Positions 53,861 to 64,000 of a stretch of 64,000 nucleotides of DNA are shown here, piece after piece (position 1 is the first letter of the stretch; every line of letters starts with the position of its first letter). Below the pieces are notes generated by a model. That model was not told where the DNA came from. It made no database searches and saw only the letters and a program-made list of their open reading frames with translations. The position numbers were made by a program, and so were the translations under genes. Location: assembly GCF_029784155.1 (NCBI RefSeq), contig NC_073692.1, forward strand, positions 65,209,436 through 65,273,435, written 5' to 3'. Origin of the DNA: Uranotaenia lowii. Its lineage: Eukaryota > Arthropoda > Insecta > Diptera > Culicidae.

Positions 53861-56629
53861 ATGAGTTCTACCAACTCTTAATGACTAATCCTTCGTCAAA
53901 ACAAAGATATCAAATTTTTACGTTTGGCAACTGTTAACTGTACCTCTGTCTATTTTCTTCTCGCCAAAGAAGAAATTTTCGAATCAATCAGCATGGTCTT
54001 ACTTACACCAGTTGCAGCCGGCAGCCTTGTCTGTTCGGAACAGGAAGATCGATGTCACCGGTTTCCCAGGAAAGCATATTCCACTTTTCAGTCTTTCTCC
54101 GAACAAGGAGCAGCAATAACCAAGTATAAGGTACTTACTGATGATTCACCCAGTGGATCGTGAAAATAGATTACCAAAGTTCGTCTTTCTTTCCACACTA
54201 AGTCCCACTGTCATCAACTATGAGTTCTCGCTCGACGATGGAATTCCCCAAAAGTGGAGCAAAACTGCCAAACACAGTCGAAAAGCAAACATCCATTTCC
54301 CAAAAGCGAATCGTTTCTTCCCGGTTGCAAAGTCCAGCTAAGATTGAGAATTCTCTCTACTTTCTAGATAGAAAGGGGAAGAGCCTCACTTTTTCTTTGA
54401 TTTTCACCAGTTGCCAAGACAAGCTAGCTGTTAGAACATTTTTCGCACTCATCCAAGGCGAATGGTTGCAGCCAGCCATCGATGATGATGGATGAAAAGG
54501 GAAGGAGAAGCAGCAGTTGAATAAATATTTGCACAATTCCATCAGTACACGAAGAAAGCGTCCATTGGTAGTAACATCTTCCTGTCCCAGCTTCCAATCC
54601 TTCCCGTTTGTCAACTCCAGGTTTGAGGATGAGGATGTGTGGCCTGGGAAGATCCCCATCACAAATACTGCAGGCTATGATGAAAAACACCAGCCAGCAA
54701 TTGTCGAGCTGTCTGTCTGTCTGTGGGGGCGGATGGTCACACTGGGCGATGTCTGAGATATAGATGAAAGATGCGATAGGAATTGATGTTGATGATGATT
54801 TACACACAGAAACGAGCGCCATGAAAGCTCTGCTGGAATCCTGCTGACATTAGATGAAACGTAAAAAGCTCGGAAAAGTTCTCACAACTGCATAGCTATG
54901 TATGAGACTGAGTTTGTAAGGAGGATGAAAGTACCGTGCTAAAGATTTTCCTTGATTGTACTTACAAGTGACATTAAAAGTGGCGCTGCTGGTGGGACGG
55001 AAATGAAATGAGCAGTCAACATTCGTACTATTTGTTAACAGCAACTAAATGTGTGCCATTTGCTGTCTGGATCATTTTAAATGCTCTCTGGTTGTTTGTA
55101 CATCGGAAGATAGAGCGACATTCTGGAAATGATCATTTCCTATTAGGTCAGACGAAGGATAAAAGGATTTTCGGACTGACATATGAGTGAAGTTTAATTT
55201 CTTCATGCTTCATGATTACTTACTTTGTTGATTCCAAAAAAAAGTCCAACTGTGAGTGCTTTTTAATATCGAATTTGACAAGTTGAGATGGGAATTTTAT
55301 TTCCGTCTTTAAATGTTCCAAAAACCACGATGATTGTTTCATCTATAAATCTCATATCTTTCCCACCGTTTATGATCTGAAGCTTTAATCAAACTTTACT
55401 TGAATATTTGAGAAAGATTGCATTCCAGAACTTTACATGTGTTTTAGATGCTTCTCATTTTCAACATTCTTGAGTGAATTTTAAAACGCACAAGTCGTTC
55501 CAAGGAGGAACCAATTTGTCGGTTGCCAAATCTATTTATAACCGGTGACGTCCTGCTCTCGTTTAGCTCATAAGCGTCCAATCCTGTTTGCCGGCAGAGG
55601 ATATTCTCACTTAGTCGAAGCCGGAAAACGTTTCGTGCCCCCGACTTTGAATGTATGTGTATCTACCTACCCATTTGCAGGCAGCAAACTGTCAATGAAA
55701 AATGTGTAGCTCAATTTCAGTTCCATCCACTTAGCGCCGCAAACGAGAACCAGATCTGACAATAATAAAACGATGCCACCAAATGGCAAAACGATGTATT
55801 CCCGCAGTATTTCCAACAACCGACCTTGGATGGATGGCACGGCGAATTACTCAGCACAGCGAAGACTGCCTGTCACCATGCATCTCCATCCATCTGGAGC
55901 CAATGTTTGCATAGGAATTCATCCTACTTCCCCCCACCAGGGGCTGCCTCATACATCACACATCGACTGTTAGGGTGTTCCGAGAAATTTCTTATGAGAT
56001 TCTTTGATTTTAAAGTTGATTTACTAAAATTTATACAAGCTTAGCTGAAACATTACATTTATTTCTTCTTCTTCTTCTATTTTCTCGCGGATGCTATTTT
56101 TAGCACGACTCGGAACTGACTTATCGACAAGCTCTTATAATGGTCCAGTTACTGAGACTATATGACCAGCGCAACTGTTTATACTCCGTTTATACTAGTT
56201 TACAATATTTTTATACTCCGTAGAGATATTTTGCATACTTTTATACTCAGTAGAGTTTACAACTTTCGTTACATTGTTACATCAGTGGTTACCTTTTGTG
56301 GTATAAGTGTTCATTTCACGTCCAAAGACTTACAAAATTTCCTTAACCCATATTTTAGGGTGGCGATATTCGGCCCTCTGGCTTATAAGCCAAAGAGGTT
56401 CGAAATTCGGTTAAACGACCACCCCATAATTATTTCTCCATCGATCGACTTAACATAAATCTCAAAACATCACAAGAACTGAAGATGATAACCTTACAGA
56501 AAGATCAGTTGGGTTAGCTTTTAATTAAATACAATACTTACATCAATGTTACTTCAAAAGCTGCGTGAATCTGTTTTCTTATGAAAACAGGCGTACATAA
56601 AACAAACATTGATCTCAAGCCATGAATAT
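53861..56629. other. Higher-complexity unique DNA, no assignable gene
   Basis: Positions 53930-55000 and 55500-55980 are less AT-rich and not obviously repetitive. Several 60-130-codon frames occur on both strands (for example 54424-54822 minus), none of a family I know. At 56178-56246 the phrase TTTATACTCCGT or a close variant occurs about four times. This may be original host DNA, such as a long intron. Confidence 0.35.
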
Positions 56630-58426
56630 TGAGTCGATTTGGGCTCATTTTTTAATTTCTCAAACCCTGGGGTCTGTAAAGCTTCGTCTTGGTCCAAAAC
56701 TCATGCATGATGGTCTTCGACAAAGTTGTTCAGCGGCACATTTCCTTTAGGATTTTTATAAATTGGCACAAAAACCTGTTGATACTTACGGTTTTCGATG
56801 CCGCTCCGTCGGCGAAACCAAAACATTTTGTTTTGGTTCCGCATGCTTTGAGTCAATTCGCAATTTAAACAATAGCGGTGATGACTGATGATGACAGCTG
56901 ATGATGGTAAACACGGTACAAATGTTTACATCATCACACTGTGAAACAAAACAACTCAAATTGGGTTCGTGGTAACACAACAGTGTTGCCAGATATTCTG
57001 GGTAAGAATATCAAAGTACTCATTGAGAAATGAGTACTTTCCCGGTTAGGGAATATAAGATGTGGAAGTGACAATTAGCTATCGCTAATTAATATAGTTG
57101 TAATCTAATGACCTCATAGACGAAACATGAATAAAGATAACTCTATTCCACCACTGAAACCTGCGTTTTTCAACAAAACCACTAGCTGGCTTGGCTCCAC
57201 AGAAGATGTAAGAACCGTCTTACCACTTGCGCCGGCGTCTCAGAGATTCCCTTTTTTTGGGCCTCAGGGTGGCACGCTTATCCAAATACAAAATCGCAGG
57301 GAATATCAGTTTGCATGAAAAGAAAAAACTCCCAAAACATATGCGCTTCTCAATCCAATGTATTAGCTTTAGTTACACTGCTTTGACCTCCCACTTTCTT
57401 AAAAACTAATCTGACCTGGTGGGCTTCCTGACCTTTCACTGGAGACGACTCACTTCTGCATCCGGTGTGGTCGGCTGGCTTCAGTAATGGGGTAAAGGAC
57501 CTTTATTGCGGCCTTCCTGGTGGTGATGAGTCCAGAAGCCGGCGATATATTCGTATGGTCCCAGGGCTGATTCCGAGGTGAACAATTCCACGGCATGCGG
57601 TGGCGGTAGCCATCGGTTAGCGATGGCGGCGATGCCGCAAGGGACGATGCTACTGGCACAGGCGTTCGGGGCTTTTAGCCAAAACCAAAGGGGTCCTGTT
57701 ACAAGGACAGACAAAGATGAGAGCGTGCATTTCAAGGCGAAGGAGTTCGGCGGTCCACTGGCTTACCTGATGTCTTCACTTCTGACTCACTCTTGACAAC
57801 TCTTCTTTTATTTTTGGAGCAACGTGGTTGTTATTGGTTGTCCAAATTTTGATGTGCGCGACTTGATGGTTTTTGGAAGAGTGGAAGAGGATCAGCCAGT
57901 GTAATTTGACCGGTCCTTGAACTCATTGTTCGGGTCATTGCCCCCCGCCTTGCTGCTCAACCAAAAGGCTTCGTCGATGTCGCTAGTACAGCGTCGCTAC
58001 CAACAGTCAGCTACCCATGGATCCGGTTAGTGGCCATCTGGTGGTCAATTTCCTAAGCTAGGTCGGTTGTTGTGTCTGACAGTAGATGGCTAGGTCTTGT
58101 GGCGGCTGAATTTGGGAGAAAACTTAAAACACAAATGACACTCACTGCGATATAACTATACAAATAAACAAATTTTACATTTAACGCGAATAATCTATGA
58201 AACTTCATTGGAAGCGTCATCTGGCGCTTACAAAGAAACAAAAATGATGTTGATTTTTTAGTACAAAATATTCAATTTTCCCATACAAACTTAAAAGTTC
58301 AAATTTACTCATGTAAACGTTACTTGAAAATTCTACAAAAAATCATGGATGAGTTTAAGACCAAGTCGAAGCTTTTCAGACCCAGGGTTTGAGTAATTCA
58401 AAAATGACTCCAAATCGACTCAGTTT
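56630..58426. repeat. Element with inverted ends and a GC-richer core
   Basis: The left end (56634-56710) and right end (58340-58426) are inverted copies of one ~85-bp sequence, including TGAGTCGATTTGG outermost and AAGCTTCGTCTTGGTC. The phrase GTCTTCGACAAAGTTGTTCA follows the left end, as in the 14950-15317 copy. The core at 57410-58230 is GC-richer, with GGCATGCGGTGGCGGTAGCC and GGCGGCGATGCCGC, and encodes nothing recognisable. A target duplication was not found. A 1.8-kb non-autonomous element is the simplest reading. Confidence 0.55.
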
Positions 58427-58617
58427 AGTGCTATAGTACGAAACAGATGTGCTCCTAAAACGTTCATCAATCGTCGGTTTCTGGCTATAAAATTCAAATT
58501 AGAAAATGGTTCAGCCCAAAAGTGAGGAGGATAGCGTGTAACTTACGTGCCCAATACTATATTCTGGCCTGGGCGGCGATGCCTAATCCGTGTTCCAAAT
58601 GACGTCCGAAGCAAAAA

Positions 58618-59155
58618 TTAAAAAGTTATTAAACTTCGAAAATTAGATAACATTTTGAAGGATGGTATTCATCACTGACAATGAGGCGTCAACATGTTCG
58701 ACCGCCCCGACCGGAGCTCCCAGGATTCAAATGCATGGCACCTGATACCTGAATGTCGTTTATAATCTTGAAAATCAGCTTTAGTGATTTTTCAGCGAAA
58801 AAAAAATGGGTTTTAATCACCCTGAATTTCCCTGAAAATTTAATTTCCCTGAAAGAAATAAAGAAAACAGGAAAAGGGGAATCAAAATCTCCCTACAAAT
58901 CCGCCTGAACAACTCTCCAATCAATCATGACAATATAATTCGTAGCCAAATACCTATTTGAAAAATCAAAAGATTCTCCTATTCAACACAACAAAAATGG
59001 TTGAAATCGGTCATTATTTGACAAAATGCCATGCATGCATTTAAAAATGGGTGATCCGGTCGGGGCGGTCGAACATTTTGACGCCTCATTGTGATGAACA
59101 CCATCTTTAAAAATGTTATGTCATTTTTGAAGCTTAATAACTTTTTTATCTAAGC
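58618..59155. repeat. 540-bp palindromic element
   Basis: Arms 58618-58742 and 59027-59155 are imperfect reverse complements. They share AAAAAGTTATTAA, GATGGT.TTCATCAC, CAATGAGGCGTCAA, and the nearly perfect GTTCGACCGCCCCGACCGGA. The central 284 bp is AT-rich and non-coding (AATTTCCCTGAAA twice). The conserved GC-rich core stands out in AT-rich surroundings. Confidence 0.8.
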
Positions 59156-61129
59156 TCTCATCAAAATTCGGTCTTCGAATGAAATGTTTGTCATAACATA
59201 ATATTCAAGAAAAGCGGTACTCAAAATAAATCGGTTCAAAGGGACCAAAGTTACTGATGAAAAACTGGGTTTTCATGTTCCTTCGAAACAAATTGTCTCA
59301 AAATCCCACACAAACTTCAGGCTCGTTGAGCGACCCTTTCCCGTGGTCCGATCTGGCCCAAATTTGGTATGGAACCTTGCAGCGCTTAACTTTTTCAAAT
59401 GTTGGGTAATTTGAGGCATTCTATGGTTTATTTTATGAAATAAATTTAGAATTATTTTGATTTTATTTAAAATGGAAAATCTATTGAATAATATTACTTG
59501 TTTCAAGATCAAAAAATCGTTTGCTTGTCAAATTGACACTGCAGGGACAGTAACGGGTTAAAAATGTCGTGGCCAGATGAGTGTTAAAATGCATTTTTGT
59601 AAACACTATTTTGGTTTATCGACAGTTTTATACTCGATGGTAACATTAAAAAATACTGATTTTCTATTGACCTTAAATGTCAATTCAAAACAAAGATTTC
59701 AAGTGGTTGTTTATCAAAATCGATTGAAAAATTGAAGAAGTAATGGTAATTTTATTTAAACAGTAGATAATGTTTGCACTTTTGAATATATGTATAACTA
59801 AATGAACCAAGGTGAACTATAAGTATAGGAAGAATTAAACATGATAAATCTCACTCGCTGCTTGGTTAAACTGATCGTTAGCTTACCAGAAGGTCACATT
59901 TAAAATTTCAGCAAGATTTGACCATGGGTAAGGTTGCTTGAAATGGATTTTAAGGCATTTTGCTCGAGAGGAGCAAAAATACTGGTTTTTGATTAATGTT
60001 TTTTTTTCACTGGCCTGTTTTTTGCGAATTATTTTTCTAACAATCTGAATTTAAACGAATATTTCACTTGAAAACTGCTACATGATTGGACTTAAAACAA
60101 AAAAGTTATTGTGATTCACAGGTTGGATTTTGGTCGCAATTTGTCGTCCGAACCGCAATGCGTAGAATTTACTGTTCCCCTTCATTATTTAAAAAAAAAA
60201 AGATATATCAGCATAACTCAAAAACTGCTGTACTGAGATTTTTTTTCAAATATCATTTTCAAATCAAGCGTCCGATTTCACATTGAAAGTGATCTTTAGG
60301 TTACTTAGTTCAACAGTGATATAAACTAGCTACACAATTTTCATTTTCTAAGGTGCAAAGAACTGAAGAGCTAGGTTTTCGGGATAGCTTTGGAAAATAG
60401 GTAATAGAATTATTGAATCAATTTGTGAACATTTTTGGCAAAAATGTAGAGTATTGCAACGATTTGTTAAAAAAAAGTTTTCATTACAGGTATTTTATAC
60501 GAAATTTGTATGAACTCCTAAACCAAATTGAGTCTCACCCAGCAAAAATTCTCTGGTATAATTTTATAGCCGATATGATGCAAATTATTGGACCATCACA
60601 TTGGACTTTCACAGAATTCTTCAGAATTGTAAAAAACTTGAATTTTATTTATTAAATTATTTTATTTTCGGTAACTCGAACACCAACATTACAAACTTAG
60701 GAAGGTTTTGCACTTATAACGCAAAATGTTTTCCCCATAGATCTTAAGACATCCTTTTTAGTTTTTTGTTTATATCTATTTCGAGCTCTTTCTTTTCAAG
60801 TCCTGAAAAACATTAAAAATAATGTATAGGTATACGAATAGTTAAAATGAATGGTTGCTTACCAGACCAAAGAAATAAAATGCGATTGCAATCGGCTTTA
60901 GACTTTTGTCGTTTAAATTAATAATTTCGGAAACCATGGTTTCCATGCCTATTAGATGTAATAACCACCATCCTTAAAATAATATAACAAACTAAATAAT
61001 GCACCTGGTAAAAGAATATCAAGTAAAAATTGTAATTTTTGAAGAAAAAATCAAAAAAATTTATAAGTACGATTTTTTTGAATGTTTTTCACGCGTTTGA
61101 CGTTATATTGTTGTTCTGGAACGAAGGAG
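59156..61129. other. AT-rich DNA, nothing recognised
   Basis: Only short frames (up to 80 codons, 60413-60655) without known motifs. No defined repeat ends. Confidence 0.4.
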
Positions 61130-61530
61130 CTCCGTTGAACCATCCTAACACCAGAAAAGGCCCAGTAGCAACATGGCGATGCTGCGCGCATTAACGACGG
61201 TAATGCGCGCCAAAATCATCGGTTTTCCTCGGACCCGAAGAGTTTTTTTCCGAAGGATCGAGCCACCGTCGATCCTTAGCTCGGGTCTTTTCCTAGCCAA
61301 CCACCAGCGGAGACGGTAACAAAATTAGAGGCCTAAGTGGCCATAGTCAGGGGCCGGAATGGCCAGTGTCAGAGGTCCAAAGGGACCATAGTTTGTGAGA
61401 AGTCCATCATTGTAAAAGTCCAAGTTTAAGTTGTTTGAGAAAAATACAGTTCACTTTTTTGTAATGTTTTGTGAGAATGAGTGTGTGAACTTATTTATTC
61501 GGTTAAGAAATTCTGATGCTTTCGATCCAT
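61130..61530. other. GC-richer block, possible solo LTR or repeat fragment
   Basis: The block stands out by composition: CGATGCTGCGCGCATTAACG, GGATCGAGCCACCGTCGATCC, GGGGCCGGAATGGCC and GGTCCAAAGGGACC. It has the look of retroelement LTR sequence, but I found neither clear TG...CA boundaries nor a target duplication. No coding frame is seen. Class undecided. Confidence 0.3.
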
Positions 61531-62265
61531 GCCACCAGGGGCGATCCTGAACAATTGCTCTCGAGCCCTGAGCTACGGCCTGGGTTGCCAGGTGCCCAGA
61601 TTTATATGTAAAACACAGACTTTTGACCCTTCGTCCAGATATTGGTCAGACACAGATTTTGCTCAGACTTTTGCTCATAGGGCCCAGATTTCACAGACTT
61701 TTAAAATTTAGCGATGAAAACCTATGATCCGTAAGTGCAAGATTATACTGAAAATCTCGCTTGTATGCATTGGTATTATACCAATCATTGATTAATACTT
61801 CATTTTCTAGAGATTGACATTGGTAGGAAACGTTGAAAACGTTGTTTAACATATACTTCTCTAAGTGAAAAAAAACCCATTTCAAAAACCACACTATCCA
61901 ACAGAACCAGTTTTCACCAAAGTTCTTAAAATAATAAAAATCTTTTATACTTAAAGGCTTGAAGAATGCCTTTGAGTACACAGAAAAAAAATTGACTTTT
62001 ACGTGTCAATGAAAACTGCAACCTTTAGAATAAATCACCTGTAAGTAACAAAACCTGTAATTTTAATTTGTTTTCCTTGAAAGTTAACGAAGATTCATTT
62101 ATTATTACAGCAAATGTCCTGTAAAAAAGTTGTACCCTAAAAATTAAATGTCACGTAATCATGTTTTTGACCTGTAAAATTAAGGTAAATATCTTGCTGC
62201 TTTTTGTTATAGGAAATTTGCGTAATTTTACAGGAAATAATTTTTGCTGTTTATGTCAATGTATA
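61531..62265. other. CCCAGATTT-repeat fragment and AT-rich DNA
   Basis: Positions 61580-61710 hold GGTTGCCAGGTGCCCAGATT and several CAGACTTTTG phrases, reminiscent of the CCGGGCAA family at 725. The rest is AT-rich, with repeated ACCTGTAA phrases between 62037 and 62180. No gene is seen. Confidence 0.35.
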
Positions 62266-62267
62266 TA

Positions 62268-63351
62268 CAGTTGCGTTCAAAAAAGAATGAAATCGCGTGA
62301 AGCTGCGCACCCACTTCCAACTTTGGCAAGCTGTCATTTCACTCTCGGTTGATATTTATTCATGAAAATTTCACTTAATCTAGTTAAACTATACAACTAA
62401 CACTCTTCAAAATTTGAAGTCTTTACAATGACGGGAAACAAAGATACAGCTATTCCCGTAAAAAAGGGAAATTTGAAATTGCTTCACTAAATTTGTTGTA
62501 TCTTTGACAATTTTCATTGAAAAATCATGACCCAGCTGACAATTTCATTCTTTTTTGGACCGATATTTGTATAGAAAACATAGTTATCCATGTATTTTTG
62601 GTTTTTTCTTTCACAAATTCAAAATTTATCACAAAGAATGTTGTAAATTGATAGGAACTTTATTCTTGCATTGTTTAGAAACACTAATAGTTCAAACAGA
62701 GCTGATATTAAAACACAAGAGCGAATAGAGTATTAGCTTTAATTGTGTATCAAATTGGTTTATCGGTATAGTAAGCAGGTCATTTCTTAAACACTGTTCT
62801 TCTTAGTTTGAACTTTGTTGAAACATTTTCTCTTCCGAAACAAAGCAGAAATGAAGTTTTTATCAATTTTCGACATTCTTTGTGTTAAATTTTGATTTTG
62901 TGAAAAAGCAAACCAAGAATACATGGATAACGATGTTTTCCATACAAACATCCGTCCAAAAAAGAATGAAATCGTCTGATGGGCGATAATAAACCTCATT
63001 TTCTACCCGGCACCATTTTTGATCACGTTCTTTGATTTTGACGAAACTTGGCTTGGTATTAGATCAAACATTTTTATATCTTTGAACCAAATTTCATGAT
63101 TTTCCAATGAAAATTGTCAAAGATACAACAAAATTAGTGAAGCAATTCCAAATTTCCCTTTTTTACGGGAATAGCTGTATCTTTGTTTCCCGTCATTGTA
63201 AAGACTTCAAATTTTGAAGAGTGTTAGTTGTATAGTTAAACTAGATTGTGTGAAATTTTCATGAATAAATATCAACCGAGAGAGAAATGACAGCTTGCCA
63301 AAGTTGGAAGCGGGAGCGCAGCTTCACGCGATTTCATTCTTTTTTGAACGC
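62268..63351. mobile_element. Palindromic fold-back MITE, mariner-type ends
   Basis: The left end CAGTTGCGTTCAAAAAAGAA is preceded by TA. The right end is the complement of GCGTTCAAAAAAGAATGAAA and is followed by TA; five terminal bases are missing there. The arms match almost throughout: 62268-62660 against 62850-63351, including AAAATTTGAAGTCTTTACAA, TGTATCTTTGACAATTTTC and ATAGTTATCCATGTAT. The right arm has about 110 bp extra. It is non-coding. The TIR resembles Tc1/mariner ends, so a transposase supplied in trans is the likely mover. Confidence 0.82.
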
Positions 63352-63353
63352 TA

Positions 63354-64000
63354 TACAGTTGCTGTCAAAAAAGGTTATAATGCTACCAATTCAAGTTATT
63401 TAATAATATCAACATTATTTTTGTTCTATTCTTGCTTCCGAGTGTGTGATCAAGTTCAAAACAAATTTGAAAAAAATCCACATTAAATCCTTATAATGAG
63501 CTTCAGACCTTTCTCAAGCCCATCGATTGTTGCATACCTTTCTGTAAAGTACTACTTTTCTGGACATTGGATGAAATTTATGTCGAAACTTGTTTGTGTT
63601 TGAAGATTGATGAACATTCGCCTAAAATTGTTGTGGTTTCAATGTATTTTATATTGATTTTGTCAAGAAATTTCTCGTTTTGGATAAAGTCAGGGTCATT
63701 AAATCGCGTAGCAATATCGTTTTGTCAAAACTTACTTGTATGAAGAAATTCATTTAAATTGGTCAATAACTTCAAAATAATTATTATTTTATTGAACATC
63801 TGTAAAGTTGATTTTAATTCTTAAACAATCACAAACTTCTCTTTATACGAATCTAACTGGCTGGTTTCGTATGTTTTCTCTAATTTTTAAGAAAGTTGAG
63901 GAATCACATCCGAGTTAACATGCTACCGGTGTTTCATGTGGAAAGCACATTTGTTTTTAAAAATTTTCGCCAATCTCGCGACGTACAAAAAGATGAGCGT
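63354..64000. other. Flank beginning with a second mariner-like terminus
   Basis: TACAGTTGCTGTCAAAAAAG at 63354 resembles a Tc1/mariner inverted terminus and may start another element continuing beyond the window. The rest is AT-rich without coding signal. Confidence 0.35.

Noticed and set aside
61130..61530. Solo LTR with defined ends
   Set aside because: Composition is suggestive, but no TG...CA boundary with a flanking duplication could be found.

Overview
This window reads as intergenic or intronic DNA from an insect, most likely a mosquito. It is AT-rich, has no dense gene packing, and contains no open reading frame that I can assign to a host gene. Every recognisable protein belongs to a transposable element. 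The mosquito assignment is inference from the mixture of elements: a DD37D mariner-type transposon, a Jockey-type LINE, a Ty3/gypsy LTR element, an RTE-type LINE remnant, and a tRNA-derived SINE whose box A/box B sequence resembles culicine repeats I know.

Layout, 0-20 kb. The left third holds short interspersed repeats and DNA transposons whose ends can often be set to the base. These are a SINE with an 11-bp target duplication (4206-4339), a dead DD37D transposon (4836-6128), a 1.47-kb palindromic element with a 5-bp GC-rich duplication (6701-8172), two non-autonomous elements flanked by TA (8697-10322 and 11207-13179), a TTAA-flanked piggyBac-like MITE (15640-16245), and a 2.2-kb hAT-like element with an 8-bp duplication (18145-20367).

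Layout, 20-41 kb. A long array of an 11-bp satellite unit (CATTCCCATTC; about 26437-27390) is followed directly by a tRNA-like pol III promoter sequence. A nearly complete Jockey-type LINE on the minus strand (29346-33844, 13-bp target duplication) has a single in-frame stop between its endonuclease and reverse transcriptase; its 5' end lies beside a second SINE copy. A second, older copy of the hAT-like element (about 35400-40738) has been split by three nested insertions: an element with eleven degenerate ~150-bp units, a retroposed fragment with a 22-bp duplication, and another hAT-type MITE.

Layout, 41-64 kb. A complete and very young Ty3/gypsy retrotransposon (43830-52247) has two 923-bp LTRs that differ at one base, a CATT target duplication, intact gag and pol frames, and a -1 frameshift signal of textbook form at the gag/pol junction: heptamer GGGAAAC, 6-nt spacer, 12-bp stem, and a possible pseudoknot. 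It is followed by an RTE-type LINE remnant carrying its own nested insertion, an element with inverted ends around a GC-richer core (56630-58426), and two more palindromic elements (58618-59155 and 62268-63351).

How the parts relate. The window records successive transposon insertion rather than a pathway. Only the gypsy element looks capable of autonomous activity, and the Jockey element is one nonsense codon away from intact. The most informative new observations are the gag-pol frameshift signal, the 11-bp satellite that is open in all six frames, and the large palindromes that would make long hairpin RNA if transcribed.
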